Positions 10,160 to 22,063 of a stretch of 60,000 nucleotides of DNA are shown here, one piece after another. The DNA is from Apostichopus japonicus. Lineage: Eukaryota > Echinodermata > Holothuroidea > Aspidochirotida > Stichopodidae. The stretch spans positions 27,503,841-27,563,840 of the forward strand of contig NC_092575.1 in NCBI RefSeq assembly GCF_037975245.1. The letters are read 5' to 3'. The notes beneath the pieces were generated by a model that was not told the origin of the DNA, searched no databases, and saw nothing but the letters and a program-made list of their open reading frames with translations. The first letter of the stretch is position 1. Every line of letters begins with the position of its first letter. Position numbers and translations under genes: made by a program.

Positions 10160-10410
10160 AAGTGAGTACCACAGTACTACAACATGAGTACCACAGTACT
10201 ACAACATGAGTACCACAGTACTACAACATGAGTATCACTGTACTACAGCATGAGTACCACAGTACTACAACATGAGTACCACGGTACTACAACATGAGTA
10301 CCACAGTACTACAACATGAGTACCACAGTACTACAACATGAGTACCACAGTTCTACAACATGAGTACCACAGTACTACAACATGAGTACCACAGTACAAC
10401 AACATGCATA
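10160..10410 (+). repeat. 22-bp minisatellite, unit gagtaccacagtactacaacat
   Basis: About 11 copies. Each unit contains an agtac...gtact inverted pair, so each can form a small hairpin. Open frames running through it are not genes. Confidence 0.9.
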
Positions 10411-10760
10411 CAAGTATGCATAAACAGCCATTCAAAGAAATATGAGGAATGCTCAGAGTACAAGCAAATTCCTGAGTACTTCAGTACCAGTATGGACTTA
10501 CTAAAAGCCATCAACCTTCTACTTTGCTGCTATGCATTACCAAACAATACATAAAATCCTCATGGACTTACTACAAGCCATCAACCTTCTACTTATTGCT
10601 ATGCATTCAGAGCAAACAATTTATGACATCCTCTAGGAGGAACAGAATAAGCAAATATCACACATGATTTCACAAATAAAAATATCAAAAATGACATCAA
10701 GACAACAAGAAAAATGGATCTAAAATAAATCTGCTAAAGGTGTCCCAGTTTAGGTTTTCC

Positions 10761-10766
10761 TTTATT
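10761..10766 (-). terminator. Candidate polyadenylation signal of the ankyrin-repeat gene
   Basis: AATAAA on the minus strand, about 500 nt downstream of the stop codon at 11266. Position and orientation fit a 3' UTR of roughly 0.5 kb; other weaker variants exist nearby. Confidence 0.4.
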
Positions 10767-11265
10767 TAGGAGCAGTTAGCTTCCAAATGTTGTATTTCCT
10801 TTTGAGTCTACTGCCCTAATTTTCGTTTGCTGCGTTTTTCCCATTATTGGTTAACTCGTATCACCATTCCAAGTCAATGACGAGAGAAGCAACACATGAA
10901 CATCCTCGTCCTAACGATTACAGTGACTATCAAGAGAAGCAGTTTAACTTTACATGCAGAATATGAATATGAGTCACATTTTATACGAGAGCTATGCTAG
11001 TTTCTCACAACTCAATCTTTAGATCTGGGATTTTTAAGTAATGACAAAGAGAATTTCACCTAAATTTTTTTCCTGATGAAACTAAATGATCCTTTTAATT
11101 ATGTAATTTGTTTAATAATCCGTAAGGGTTACTGTCGCTTTGACAACTAGGCTTTTGCCAAACGGCAACCTTTGTTATTGCTTTTACATATCATAATTCT
11201 GCTACTTTTTTTTGCAAACTAGAATTACAATTCATAGATATGAAACAGATCAGTCACTTGCTGGT

Positions 11266-11430
11266 TTATCGATGACCTGATCGTCCACCGGGTGGTGTTG
11301 GCAGGAACGGTTGACTCTTGGTGTCTCCTTTGTTTGGTGTGAGCTTTGGTGTAAGAGGTGCAGCAGGACCCCTGGGTGACGGAGGGCGCATTGGGTTAAG
11401 AAGACCCTGAGACCGTCCAGTCAGTGGCAT
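11266..11430 (-). CDS. Ankyrin-repeat gene, exon 16 (terminal)
   Basis: Acceptor ttttgcatag, 165 nt, phase 0, stop TAA at 11268-11266. Encodes a Pro/Gly/Arg-rich end with several SPR and TP motifs, ending GGRSGHR. Confidence 0.75.
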   Translation of the reverse strand: MPLTGRSQGLLNPMRPPSPRGPAAPLTPKLTPNKGDTKSQPFLPTPPGGRSGHR

Positions 11431-11754
11431 CTATGCAAAATAATATTATGAAAATGATATTACAAATGGTACCGAGTTTATGGATTCATCTAAAATTTGA
11501 AAAAGGCATCCGCGACTTTTACCCAAAGTATTGAGAGTAAATGACTGCCTTAAAATATATATCAATTTTTAAAATGCAAATAAAATCTTGGCTGGAATGG
11601 AGATTAAATCAATGGCCTGGAAAACTGGTCCAGTGTTCCACCAAGGGAGCTATCCAACCCTAACCTGGAAGGAGGGATGGACACTAATTTCTGATTGAAT
11701 GATAACATTTTGATGACAAAATTTGTGAATATTGATTGTTGCTAGCAAAGTGGT

Positions 11755-12066
11755 CCGCTCCGCTCTCAACCCCGGTACACTCTCAACCCCAGTCCACTCT
11801 CAACACCGGTCCACTCTCAACCCCGGTCCACTCTCAACCCCGGTCCACTATCAACCCCGGTCCACTCTCAACCCCGGTCCACTCTCAACTCTGGTCCACT
11901 ATCAACCCCAGTCCACTCTCAAACCCATTCCACTCACAAACCCATTCCACTCTCAACCCGTCCACTCTCAACCCCTGTCCACTCTCAACCCCTGTCCACT
12001 CTCAACCCCTGTCCACTCTCAACCCCGGTCCACTCTCAATCCCTGTCCACCACTCTCAACCCCAGT
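11755..12066 (+). repeat. 17-bp minisatellite, unit ggtccactctcaacccc
   Basis: About 18 copies in the intron between exons 15 and 16 of the ankyrin gene, with ccggt, cagt, cctgt and ccatt variants. It makes long open frames in two plus-strand frames that are not genes. Confidence 0.9.
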
Positions 12067-12301
12067 GCCCTTACATCGAGACTATGACAGTGCGATCATG
12101 AAGATGTCAAGTCATGTGAGATATCACATGTTCCTTGGAAAGGGAATAGATACTACACTAACTGTTAAGGTAATAGGTTGATGTGTAATTTATTGTGTAC
12201 TGTTTACAATTGATCACACAACAGTGAATATTATACAGGCCATGTGGAGTCACTTATTAGAGTAAAGAAAAATAAAGCCATTCAAATCTGCTTCAGGTTA
12301 C

Positions 12302-12639
12302 CTTCATTGAACCCTGCGCTGTTTTCATCGATGGATACAGACCAGCTTGGGGCTGGGGTGGTCCTCCACGAGACTCTTTAGGCCCTGACTTCTGGTCCCT
12401 GGGTGAGACTTGGGGAGGACTTGGTGAAGTTGGTCTCCTGGGCTCCCAGGACACCTCCCAGGACCCTGATCGAGACTGATTGCTTGTGAAAGACGACGGT
12501 GGGGGATTGGGCAGGGAAGGGGGAGTTGAGGGTCTGTCTGGTCTCCCTCTGGTGAGAGGGGTGCGACCTGAAGGTGAAGGAGTTCGAGGGGGAGGGAGTG
12601 GAAAGGAGGGACTGGCGGGCCTGACAGGAGGATGGCCAC
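12302..12639 (-). CDS. Ankyrin-repeat gene, exon 15
   Basis: Acceptor aatttctttag, donor gtaacc, 338 nt, phase 1 to 0. Encodes about 112 residues, strongly Pro/Ser/Arg-rich (SPSFPLPPPRTPSPSG and similar), with many possible SH3-binding PxxP and SP/TP phosphorylation sites. GC content is higher than in the surrounding intron. Confidence 0.8.
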
Positions 12640-12793
12640 CTAAAGAAATTAAAATGAATGAAATGAAGGGTGTTACAAAAGAGTAACAGTGAACTGTTGC
12701 AATGTTATTGAGGATGAGTGTTTCTCCTGAGGGGGAGGTCTCTAGACCTCCCAATACATACAAAAATTTATTTTAAAAAATATAAAAATTTAC

Positions 12794-13061
12794 CTGTGTA
12801 GTCTGGCGTTAGATGACTTGGTCCGCTAGAAGGTGTACTTAGTCCTGATGCACTGGGTTTCTTTTTCTTCTTCTTCTTTGCCTTAACCTCGCCTTTAACT
12901 TGTTGGAGGGACCCTGATTCGCTGCCCAGTGGGGTCAGTCGTCTAGGCGACAGAGGTTGTGCTGGCTGTGATTTGGCAGAAGGTGTATTATTGGCTTCAT
13001 CACCCAGCTGATGAATACCTGACTTTGGGGGTGGTTGTGGTATGCCAACAAAAGAAGCTCC
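12794..13061 (-). CDS. Ankyrin-repeat gene, exon 14
   Basis: Acceptor atttccacag, donor gtaaattt, 268 nt, phase 0 to 1. Contains a run of seven lysines (KAKKKKKKKP) flanked by Ser/Pro-rich sequence, a possible nuclear localisation or membrane/nucleic-acid-binding basic patch. Confidence 0.8.
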
Positions 13062-13466
13062 CTGTGGAAATAAATGTCAATAACATAAAGAATTTGCTCT
13101 CAACAGTAAAAGCCAGTGGTAACAGATACACAACACAACTGTTTTCCATTCATTTTATTTTCCTATTTTCAAATTTATTGTATTCTTTGCACAATCAAAG
13201 GTTACTTGATGGATTTTATTTTAGTTTGACAAAAATCAGAATTGTATCAAAATGATTGGGAGGTTGCATAACACAAAAAAGGAGAAATTTTAATTTAGAT
13301 GATAGGTGTAAGGTAATTCCATACAAGTATAGGATGCTGTAACAGTGTGTGCTTATAAAGTCATACCATATATTTATCTTAACATTCATAGAAATAGCTT
13401 GAACATAGAATAACCTTATACATAACTGACCTGGTTTAAAACTAAATTTCTAATAATGTGACCCAC

Positions 13467-13598
13467 CTGAGTAATCTGTTGGTTATTGCCAGAACGAGGT
13501 GAAAGTTTTGAGTCAGGTGGTCTGGGTACCACTGCAGGGTGGTGAGAGGTCATCTCTGGGTTGTATGGTGGTGGAACCACCAAATCAGGGGGTATCAT
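13467..13598 (-). CDS. Ankyrin-repeat gene, exon 13
   Basis: Acceptor tttatatacag, donor gtgggtca, 132 nt, phase 0 to 0. Encodes VVPPPYNPEM, a PPxY motif of the kind that binds WW domains, then a Ser/Pro-rich segment. Confidence 0.75.
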
Positions 13599-13674
13599 CT
13601 GTATATAAATAGACAACACTTAAATAGAGGCTTGTTATACATATTCAACATCATAGCAAAAACAATTTCTGTGA

Positions 13675-14190
13675 GAGATCTGACCAATGCTAGGAAATGC
13701 TTGTTGCATATTCATACACTAAGCTGAACTGAGGATAATTTGCATTAAAGCAACAAAAAATCTGTGGACTGTGATTGATGAATGTATGAGAATGCTGCAC
13801 ACATATCCAAATTACATTGAGTAAGGTGATCAGCACTGCCCAATATTAGATCTGACCAATGCTAGGAAATGCTTGTTGCATATTAATAAGATAAGCTGAA
13901 CTGAGGATAATTTGCATATAAGTGACTAACAATCTGTGGAATGTGATTGATGAATGTATGAGAATGCTGCACACATAAACATATTACATTGAGTAAGGTG
14001 ATCATCACTTCCCAAAATTAGATCTGACCAATGCTAGAATATGCTTGTTGCATATTCATAAAGATAAACTGAACTGAGGATAATTTGCATATAAGCAACT
14101 AACAATCTGTGAAATGTGATTGATGAATGTATGAGAATGCTGCACACATATATACAAATTACATTGAGTAAGGTGATCAACACTGCCCCA
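13675..14190 (+). repeat. Three tandem copies of an approximately 173-bp unit
   Basis: Copies begin near 13675, 13849 and 14021 with agatctgaccaatgctag and end ..ttacattgagtaaggtgatca. They lie in the intron between exons 12 and 13 of the ankyrin gene and are noncoding. Confidence 0.9.
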
Positions 14191-14636
14191 AATTAACTTA
14201 AGAAAAAAAATTATTATAAATACCAAAGATATAAAGCATGAATATTATAATATTACCAGATTTAGTATATTTTTTATCTTCGAAAAGTATGGAGATGTAG
14301 TAACTTCCCCCTTTTTCCAATTTCTTTTTGAAGGTTTTCTTATTGGTAATCTCAAATGTTTTCATATCATCCAAAGAACAAAGTTGGCCTTTTGAATGAA
14401 AAATTCTATTGTCCTAAAATATCGATGATTAGTAGAAATAACATTTGATAAATAAGTTTTTTTCATGTGTAAAGCAAAGTATAAACTTATTTAACAGTCT
14501 CTGACATTGGAACACTCAGCTCTGTTCAATCAAGACCCGGTGTTATCGTGGAGATGAGTAATTGCTTCCTGCTGTGACTAGAAATGTAAATAATTGAAAG
14601 AAACTTCTTATAAGTCTTTAACTGTGTTGGTATTAC

Positions 14637-14770
14637 CTCTAAAGATTTACCCTCCAATCTGCCGGTATCGTTGTTGTTCTCTTCGATGTCGGAGACGTCC
14701 ATTCCAAAGTCCATACTATTATTACTTGCTATGCTGTCTGGAGAGTTCTGTGGTTGGGCTACTTCACTCT
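14637..14770 (-). CDS. Ankyrin-repeat gene, exon 12
   Basis: Acceptor ctattttttaccag, 134 nt, phase 1 to 0 with donor gtaatacc. An alternative donor (gtaaatc, after 14651) exists 14 nt upstream but would break the phase to exon 13. Encodes an acidic Ser/Asn-rich segment (DVSDIEENNND). Confidence 0.7.
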
Positions 14771-14965
14771 CTGGTAAAAAATAGAAATTGGTACAGTCTG
14801 TCAAGGATTACAGTCACATGCTCTTTACATCAAGTGCACAAGAGTATGATGGATTTAATTGGTTCCTTAGACTACCCCGGCCAAAATTTTTAAATGTATT
14901 TCATTCTTTACTAAAAACAGCCATATGACCATTGTTGTGTTCCCTACCTCACCTCACAATCATGC

Positions 14966-16106
14966 ATGTAAATGTACACTATTTAGAGTACACTATGTAG
15001 AGTACACTATTTAGAGTACACTATTAATAGTACAGTGTAGAGTACACTATTTAGAGTACACTATTTAGAATAGATTACACTATGTAGAGTAAACTATTTA
15101 GAGTACACTATTTAGATTACACTATTTAGATTGCACTATGTAGAGTAAACTATGTAGAGTACACCATTCTGAGTACACTATTTAGAGTACACCATTCTGA
15201 GTACACTATTTAGAGTACACTATGTAGAGTACAGTATTTAGAGTACACTATTTAGAGTACAATATTTAGAGTACATTATTTAGAGTACAATATTTAGAGT
15301 ACATTATTTAGAGTACAATGTAGAGTACACTATGTAGAGTACACTATTAATAGTACAGTGTAGAGTACACTATTTAGAGTACAACATTTAGATTGCACTA
15401 TGTAGAGTACACTATGTAGAGTACACCATTCTGAGTACACTATTTAGAGTACACCATTCTGAGTACACTATTTAGAGTACACTATGTAGAGTACAGTATT
15501 TAGAGTACACTATTTAGAGTACATTATTTAGAGTACAATGTAGAGTACACTATGTAGAGTACACTATTAATAGTACAGTGAAGAGTACACTATTTAGAGT
15601 ACAATATTTAGATTGCACTATGTAGAGTACACTATGTAGAGTACACTATGTAGAGTACACTATTTAGAGTACACTATGTAGAGTACACTATTTAGAGTAC
15701 ACTATTGAGAGTACACTATTTAGAGTACACTATTTAGAGTACACTATTGAGAGTACACTATTGAGAGTACACTATTTAGAGTACACAATTTAGAGTACAC
15801 TATTTAGAGTACACTATTGAGAGTACACTATGTAGAGTACACTTTTTAGAGTACACTATTGAGAGTACACTATTTAGAGTACACTATGTAGAGTACACTA
15901 TTTAGAGTACACTATTGAGAGTACACTATTTAGAGTACACTATGTAGAGTACACTATTTAGAGTACACTATTGAGAGTACACTATGTAGAGTACACTATT
16001 CAGAGTACACTATTGAGAGTACACTATTTAGAGTACACTATGTAGAGTACACTATTTAGAGTACACTATTGAGAGTACACCATTTAGAGTACACTATTTA
16101 GAGTAT
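14966..16106 (+). repeat. 14-bp minisatellite, unit agagtacactattt (about 80 copies)
   Basis: A 1.1-kb array in the intron between exons 11 and 12 of the ankyrin gene. Units vary at the last four bases (attt, atgt, attg, attc). Longer higher-order duplications are visible: the block with 'accattctgagtacac' at about 15164-15310 recurs at about 15422-15550. Confidence 0.95.
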
Positions 16107-16638
16107 ACATGAATCATTAGTTCAAATGAGCCAGAGCAGCTTTGGAAAACTTCTTGCTGATATATATGGATTATGATGTAGGCTAAGACAAACTAAGACA
16201 TTTTTATTAATTAATGTAAAGTACATGTCACTCTGTCTCAGGAGAAACCATGATAAATAATAATACCGTCCAAGATCAAACTCAATTTGTCACAAGATGT
16301 TTCACTCGATATTTATCAAGGGTTTATATAACAAAGAACTTTGATTAATTCATTCAGCTTGGGAGTTTTATCTGACGGTTTTATCAGAATCGAACGGATG
16401 ATGAATCACAGATATTCTTCTGAGTACTGAGTCAATGATTGATCCAAAGTAAACTCTCAATGAAGAGCTCTTTACTCTTTATGAAAATTAAACAGAGTAG
16501 ATCCAGCTGTTAACCACATTCATATCATTCCTGATAACACTCAACTAGCAACATCTTCCATCTGGATGGGATTGTCTGCTTAAAGAGATAGTACTGTAGG
16601 ATAAAATCAAACACTTTAATATACCTTCTGCTACGCAC

Positions 16639-16653
16639 CTGTAATTCCTCCAT
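16639..16653 (-). CDS. Ankyrin-repeat gene, candidate 15-nt microexon 11
   Basis: Minus strand ggtaatttttcag precedes atggaggaattacag, followed by gtgcgtag. The length keeps phase 1 to phase 1, adding five residues (DGGIT type). Exon 10 to exon 12 also joins in frame without it, so it would be an optional cassette. Confidence 0.35.
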
Positions 16654-16887
16654 CTGAAAAATTACCACAAGTTGAACAGTGGAAATTTTGTAAATAGCTA
16701 CTCAAAGAAAGTATGAAACTTCAAATGATGCTTTCCTTCTAACCCTCCAATCAGTTTACTTTTTCATGGAGCATTTAAAGAAGATCTTCGGTGCTACAAA
16801 ATATTAAAAAAAAAATGTTTAAAGAAAACTTTATATGTCATTATAGATTTCAAAAAGGCTGAAATCTCTTGTTGAAATTTAATTTAC

Positions 16888-17017
16888 CGTTAGCAACCAG
16901 ACTGCCCTCTAGTTGTTCTGATGGTTGCATCTCACTGTCAATGACACCACTCTTTGCTGATTGCACAATTTCTCCCTCTGATGTCACATATTGCACGACT
17001 TCTACCGACTGTTTCTC
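16888..17017 (-). CDS. Ankyrin-repeat gene, exon 10
   Basis: Acceptor ttgcctaaactag, donor gtaaatt, 130 nt, phase 0 to 1. Encodes Ser/Glu/Val-rich sequence (VVQYVTSEGEIVQSA) without a recognised motif. Confidence 0.7.
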
Positions 17018-17681
17018 CTAGTTTAGGCAAAATGGAAATATGTTCAGACTTGACAATCAGGCTTAGCACAGGTGCAGCTGTTATGAATGAGTTGTACAAA
17101 TAAATACATCTGCAGTGGATTTATTATAGACTTGGAGTAGGTGATGTCTATGTACAGGGAAAAGGTGGTGTGTGGTGGGGAGGGGGGGGGGGGGACTAGG
17201 AATATACATAAATGAAGACATGCTACCAATACACCAAGAGAAAGTTGAATCCTTTAAGTTTCTTTCAGGGACAACTTCCTACTGAGGTGACTTAAATTAT
17301 CACAGGTGACACATACAGTAGAAATGTAAATAGTGCATCTTGCTTTAGATTAGCAGTTAAGAGTAACAAACTAAAGACTCAAAAAACCACCTCTGAGAGA
17401 TATAAACATTTGAATAAAGATAAAATGATGAGTAAATTCATGATCAACGATTCATAAAATTTGTCTATAAATTTACATATCCAAGTATGTGTTTGACTGA
17501 ACATAAGGGCCAAGGCATCTCCTGATGATTCTTGAATACACTGTTAACAAATTCTCAAAAAGTTAACAATTCAAACTTCAAAAGGCTTCAGTATTGGATT
17601 AGAATATTTAGGCTTGATATGTATTAATAAGTACATATCTAAGTTTAATGTACATAGAGATGCATAGGGGTGACTTTTTAC

Positions 17682-17957
17682 CTCTGTTACACCATTGGCT
17701 GCTCCTGAAACCTTGTTGTTCCTGTGGACGTCCCCACTGTCTCCGTTTGAACCGTCATTTACCTTATCGGAGGACATCACCTCTTCTTCTGCATCTAGAT
17801 CTTCTAATCTAGTCAAGTTAGACATCCTCGGTGACAGACCAGGTCTCGGCGTTGGCACTGAGTTAAACATTGGCACTGATTGTTCTGTATTCTGAGATGG
17901 ATTGGTCGTTGTCTGAGCCGAAAGACTTGGTAGCGCCTTACCAATACTACTATTCCT
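17682..17957 (-). CDS. Ankyrin-repeat gene, exon 9
   Basis: Acceptor gtctttttag, donor gtaaaaag, 276 nt, phase 0 to 0. Encodes the start of the low-complexity tail: Thr/Ser/Gln/Pro-rich, then LTRLEDLDAEEEV and a Ser/Asn/Asp-rich stretch. Confidence 0.75.
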
Positions 17958-18194
17958 CTAAAAAGACAGTCAGAGAACACCAGTATTTTACTTGAAGAAA
18001 TTGGTAAACTCAAAATTTGCAACATTTGTAAAAGCATTTATATTTATCATGAATTAAGCAAACCAAGCGACAGACTTTCCAAGATGATAAACTGACAAAA
18101 TTATTACCATGTCAACATAACCAAGTTGATTAAGATAAATACAATACATAGATGAGGGGGATACAAACTCAATGATCATCTTTGATTTATTTCA

Positions 18195-18475
18195 CAGAGA
18201 TCTTTGTAAGGAATAACTCCCCCAAAACAGCTAAGAAAATATCTTGTACCATTTGAAAGATACGCTTGTCAGAAGTTGTGTCTGGGAGCTGTTACTTTAC
18301 AAATCTGTGATGTTGCTGCGTCACTAGAATTTGAAACGTTTAACTTTCTCTGTGTTTCTGCTTTTCATAGTTTCAAGTTAGAATGTTCACAGAGTTGACC
18401 CAGAAACCAATGCCTTCATTACAGGTAATGGTAGAGGTTCATTACCTTAGAATCAGCATTTGCAGAACCCATGTC
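18195..18475 (-). mobile_element. MITE-like dispersed repeat, copy A
   Basis: Matches, in opposite orientation, the repeats at 19955-20420 and 52375-52880 (shared blocks: agttgtgtctgggagctgt, aaatctgtgatgt, gaaaccaatgcc, catttgca). Lies in the intron between exons 8 and 9. Noncoding. Confidence 0.65.
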
Positions 18476-18654
18476 AATTACAGGAAATATAAATTACAAC
18501 AAAGAAATCACTTCAGAAACTGAGGCACACGTGGCTCAATGATTTAGAATTAATTAAGTCTTCAGCAATTGTGTGTTTTGCAACATTAGATTTGTAATAT
18601 CTCCCAAATGGAATAAGATTCTTCATTGATAGTTGTTTGGGAAAGTTAATTAAG

Positions 18655-18895
18655 ACAGTTAATTCTATCACATACACCAATAATGATGGTTGGCTTTGTG
18701 TCTTCTGGCTGTGGAAGGGGAGGTCAGGGGGAGGGGGGGGCAAGTCACTAATTTCTATGACATAGATCAATAATGATGGTTGGTTGTGTGTCTCCTTGGC
18801 TGTGGAAGGGGAGGGTGGGTGGTGGGGGTTCATGACAGTTATTTCTATGATATAGACCAATAATGATGGTTGGCTATGTGTCTTCTTTAGATGTT
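18655..18895 (+). repeat. Three tandem copies of an approximately 110-bp unit
   Basis: Units share 'tctatgacatagatcaataa' and 'gatggttgg.tgtgtgtct' followed by a G-rich tail. Intronic and noncoding. Confidence 0.8.
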
Positions 18896-18968
18896 ACATA
18901 ACTCCTTCAAATGTTTTTAGCTGCCTTTTATACAGATCACTATTATTAATGATACACACAGACTGTAC

Positions 18969-19126
18969 CTTATGATTGCTTCCTGTAACTTTCTTCATTT
19001 GTTTCTGTTGTCGGTATTCCTGGATGGTTTGATGAGATCTTAGAATCATTCTACAATAATGTAGCTCTTTCTGCTCACAGTAATCCCATGCTGTTTTTCC
19101 TAGACAGTCCTTCAAATCCAGATTAA
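18969..19126 (-). CDS. Ankyrin-repeat gene, exon 8 (last ankyrin repeat)
   Basis: Acceptor gtgtatttttcag, donor gtacagtc, 158 nt, phase 1 to 0. Encodes the final repeat (VNLDLKDCLGKTAWDYCEQK) and a charged helix with SHQTIQEYRQQKQMKK closing the repeat stack. Confidence 0.85.
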
Positions 19127-19536
19127 CTGAAAAATACACAAGATATACTGTATCAAAAGAGTAAAGAAACATTTGCTTGTGAATTAAAAAGGTAACATGC
19201 TCTCAAATCGTCCATTACAGATCATTTTGTTGACCAAGCTGGAGTTATACGAACCTGTACTGGATCAGTGATATATTACATTGTTATTAGTGCAGTGAGA
19301 ACTTATATAAGCTGCTTCACACACCACAACAGTGCATATGATTAAATTGAAATATGTTGGTCACAAGAATCTCACATAAACCTTCAGTGTAACAACTATA
19401 ACAACTGATTCTTGACAAAATATCTTCTAAGCCAAGGAAATTGGGAGCAAAGTCACTTTTTCATTTATGATAATATCATCAAACTATTCATAAATACAAG
19501 TGCAATCTTTTGTTTTTGTATTCCTTGGTTATTTAC

Positions 19537-19683
19537 CTCCTTTTTCTAGCAGAAAATTAGCTACTTCTCCATGACCGGCTAGAATAGCTGAATGAAGGCT
19601 GGTCCGCCCTTGGTTATCCAAAATGTTTATGATCGAAGAGACGACATCTTCTACAAGCAAAATTTTACAAGCCTCTAATGCAC
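19537..19683 (-). CDS. Ankyrin-repeat gene, exon 7
   Basis: Acceptor ttttcttgacag, donor gtaaataa, 147 nt, phase 1 to 1. Encodes a near-canonical ankyrin repeat: NQGRTSLHSAILAGHGEVAN followed by FLLEKG. Confidence 0.85.
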
Positions 19684-19954
19684 CTGTCAAGAAAACAGAA
19701 AGAGAGATGTTTCATTTGTTATCCATTACTTTCAAACTGCCACATAGGGGAGAACTTTTGATTCTTTCTGAAAGAGTTCAACTTGTAATTAACAGTGCCA
19801 ATACTTGTCTGTCTTTGAAAATTTAGTAAATTATTTGAACATGTGGAATCAATCAAACCTATGTTGATCAGAGACAATATGAAATGTGAGTAGAAAAATT
19901 AGTTCATTTACTTGAACCAGATTACCGTGTCCACCCAACTTAGTATCGAACGAG

Positions 19955-20420
19955 ACACAAACCCAACTTCTCCAAAACAGCTAAGGAAAATATTATTCCA
20001 TTTGGGGAAGATCACAGATTTAGTGTTTCTTCACATACTGTATGTAAGGCAAAGGACTTGATCAAGTCTAAATATGACATCACAGTGCCACATGTGCTTT
20101 GATCGTTTACGTTTTTCTGTAATATTTCTTACATGTTTCATTTTCTGTAATGGAGATGGGTTTGCAAAATGGTGATTCTAAAATACTGAACCTCTTGGCA
20201 TAACCTTGGTTTCAATGTCATCACACTGTTAACGTTCTACTTTATAACAAAGAGCAAAAGTTGAAGGTTTCAAATTCCTAGTGGCACCATGACATCACAG
20301 CTTTACAAAGTGACAAAGCTTCCCAACAAGACCTTTCAACTAGGATACTGTATCTCCCAAACGGAACAACATTTTTTTTGTTTACCTGTTTGAGTGATAT
20401 TTTCTTCACAAAGATCTCTC
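19955..20420 (+). mobile_element. MITE-like dispersed repeat, copy B
   Basis: Collinear with 52375-52880 over several hundred bases (aactgtatgtaaggcagaag / cttgatcaagtctaaata, gacatcac, gtttgcaaaatgg, ctaggatactgtatctccca). The two ends are roughly complementary, as in MITEs. Lies in the intron between exons 6 and 7. Confidence 0.7.
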
Positions 20421-20629
20421 CACGATAACGGTTGGGTGTGTGTCCCCTTATCAAATATCACAACATATCCTCTACTGTGGTAATTTATTTCCACTATATA
20501 AATAAAATTTATTCCTGGATATATAAATTTTACTGTGACATCTATGGTGCTTACATAGTCTATGTAGTTTTCCAAACACACCATTGTGGTTAAAATTTAG
20601 TTTAAAAAAATGAAGAAAAAAAACCTCAC

Positions 20630-20705
20630 CAATTTCTGCAGCCAAGTGCAAAGCTGTCTTCCCACCAGAATCTTTTATTGCGGATGTTTCCAATGAGAGC
20701 AAACT
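20630..20705 (-). CDS. Ankyrin-repeat gene, exon 6
   Basis: Acceptor tttatctaaacttag, donor gtgaggtt, 76 nt, phase 0 to 1. Encodes SLETSAIKDSGGKTALHLAA, the first half of an ankyrin repeat completed by exon 7. Confidence 0.85.
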
Positions 20706-20938
20706 CTAAGTTTAGATAAAAATTTCAGAAATACAATTTTAAATATAAATTGCAAATGAGAATTACAGATATTTAAGTTTTAAAAATTAAAAACTGTGAA
20801 AACTGAAATTGGAAACAATGCTTTAATGCTAATGAGGAAGGTAAATTTCCTTTACAGCAAAAGTCTTTGAAAGACAATTCTCCTTAACTGATTTGACTGA
20901 ATTTGAGGAAAGAAGATGTCTCTGATGCTCTACTGTAC

Positions 20939-21166
20939 CTTCAAGCAATCATGTGACCAATCAGGTGACTGACTGTAGACACTCCAATGAATCCAAGTTC
21001 TGCCTCTTTTGTCCCTCTCTATGCCATCAATAGCAGGAATACTGTAAGATTCTACGTTCAGGAGAGTCTCAAAATTCCGTTTTCGATCGAAATGACACGC
21101 CCACATCGCGGGTGTCAAGCCCTCCTTATCTCCAACATTTAATCCAATATTGCACTTAACGAGAAT
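20939..21166 (-). CDS. Ankyrin-repeat gene, exon 5
   Basis: Acceptor gtttttcttttcttcag, donor gtacagta, 228 nt, phase 0 to 0. Two repeats: GDKEGLTPAMWACHFDRKRN and RDKRGRTWIHWSVYSQSP. The stretch between them is longer than a standard loop. Confidence 0.85.
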
Positions 21167-21908
21167 CTGAAGAAAAGAAAAACAAAGAAAATAACAATTT
21201 AATGATGTGGAAATGAAAAGAGGGTAAAATAACATTGGTAGTTTCACAAGAGTAAACTGAGTCCTCAAAAAATTCATGTTTCAACTGGACGGCCTAGACG
21301 TTTCCATCTTGACAGAAGAGTTTGATGACTAGCTTTCAAAATTAAGAATAAAATCTAAACCTGTCTTAAAAGGATTGTAGCAAACTGGAACGAACAAAGA
21401 ATAAGATTGACCCTAGGAAGGAATCCAGTCTTACTTACGCTCAGCTTAATTAGCTGCCCAGATATAGGATTTAGACCAAACAGAATGAACATTTTCTACA
21501 CTGTTCATGCTAGTCAGAAGCCATAGTAAGTTAGTAACCACCACTTAGTGTATTCATGGGATTATTTATGGCTCACATATTTTGTGTTACAGCGGTCATG
21601 GCTTTGAATATTTTGGCACTTGTTAAATACTATGGCTCCTGTGTAAAAAATTGCTACACATCTTTAGCACTTGTAGACTAATTTATGTATATTAATTTAA
21701 CCATTTTCCATATATATTAGCATTTTGCGATGTAATACAATCTAAATTATTCCCAGGAATTATAAACAGAAAAACAATGTCGCCATCAGCATTACTACCA
21801 TTACAAATTATTCAGTTTGATTTTAATATGTTGTCATACTTTTCAATCCTGTTACTTGATTACTCCACGTATTAAACATATGTATATATCTGAATGTCAG
21901 CAGCTTAC

Positions 21909-22063
21909 CTTTAGGCAGTCATCAGAGGCCAGTTTGGCTGCCCAATGAACTGCAGATCTTCCTAACGAGTCCTGCTGGGCCAGGTCAGCCCCATGGTCCA
22001 TCAGCAGCCTCAGGTTACGACTGTCTTCATGTATTATGGAGATGTGTGTCGCGGTAACTCCAT
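21909..22063 (-). CDS. Ankyrin-repeat gene, exon 4
   Basis: Acceptor tttgttatag, donor gtaagctg, 155 nt, phase 1 to 0. Encodes DGVTATHISIIHEDSRNLRL and DSLGRSAVHWAAKLASDD, clear ankyrin-repeat helices. Confidence 0.85.

Noticed and set aside
11732-12181. Plus-strand frames with STLNPGPL-type repeats
   Set aside because: Product of the 17-bp minisatellite, lying in an intron of the minus-strand gene.
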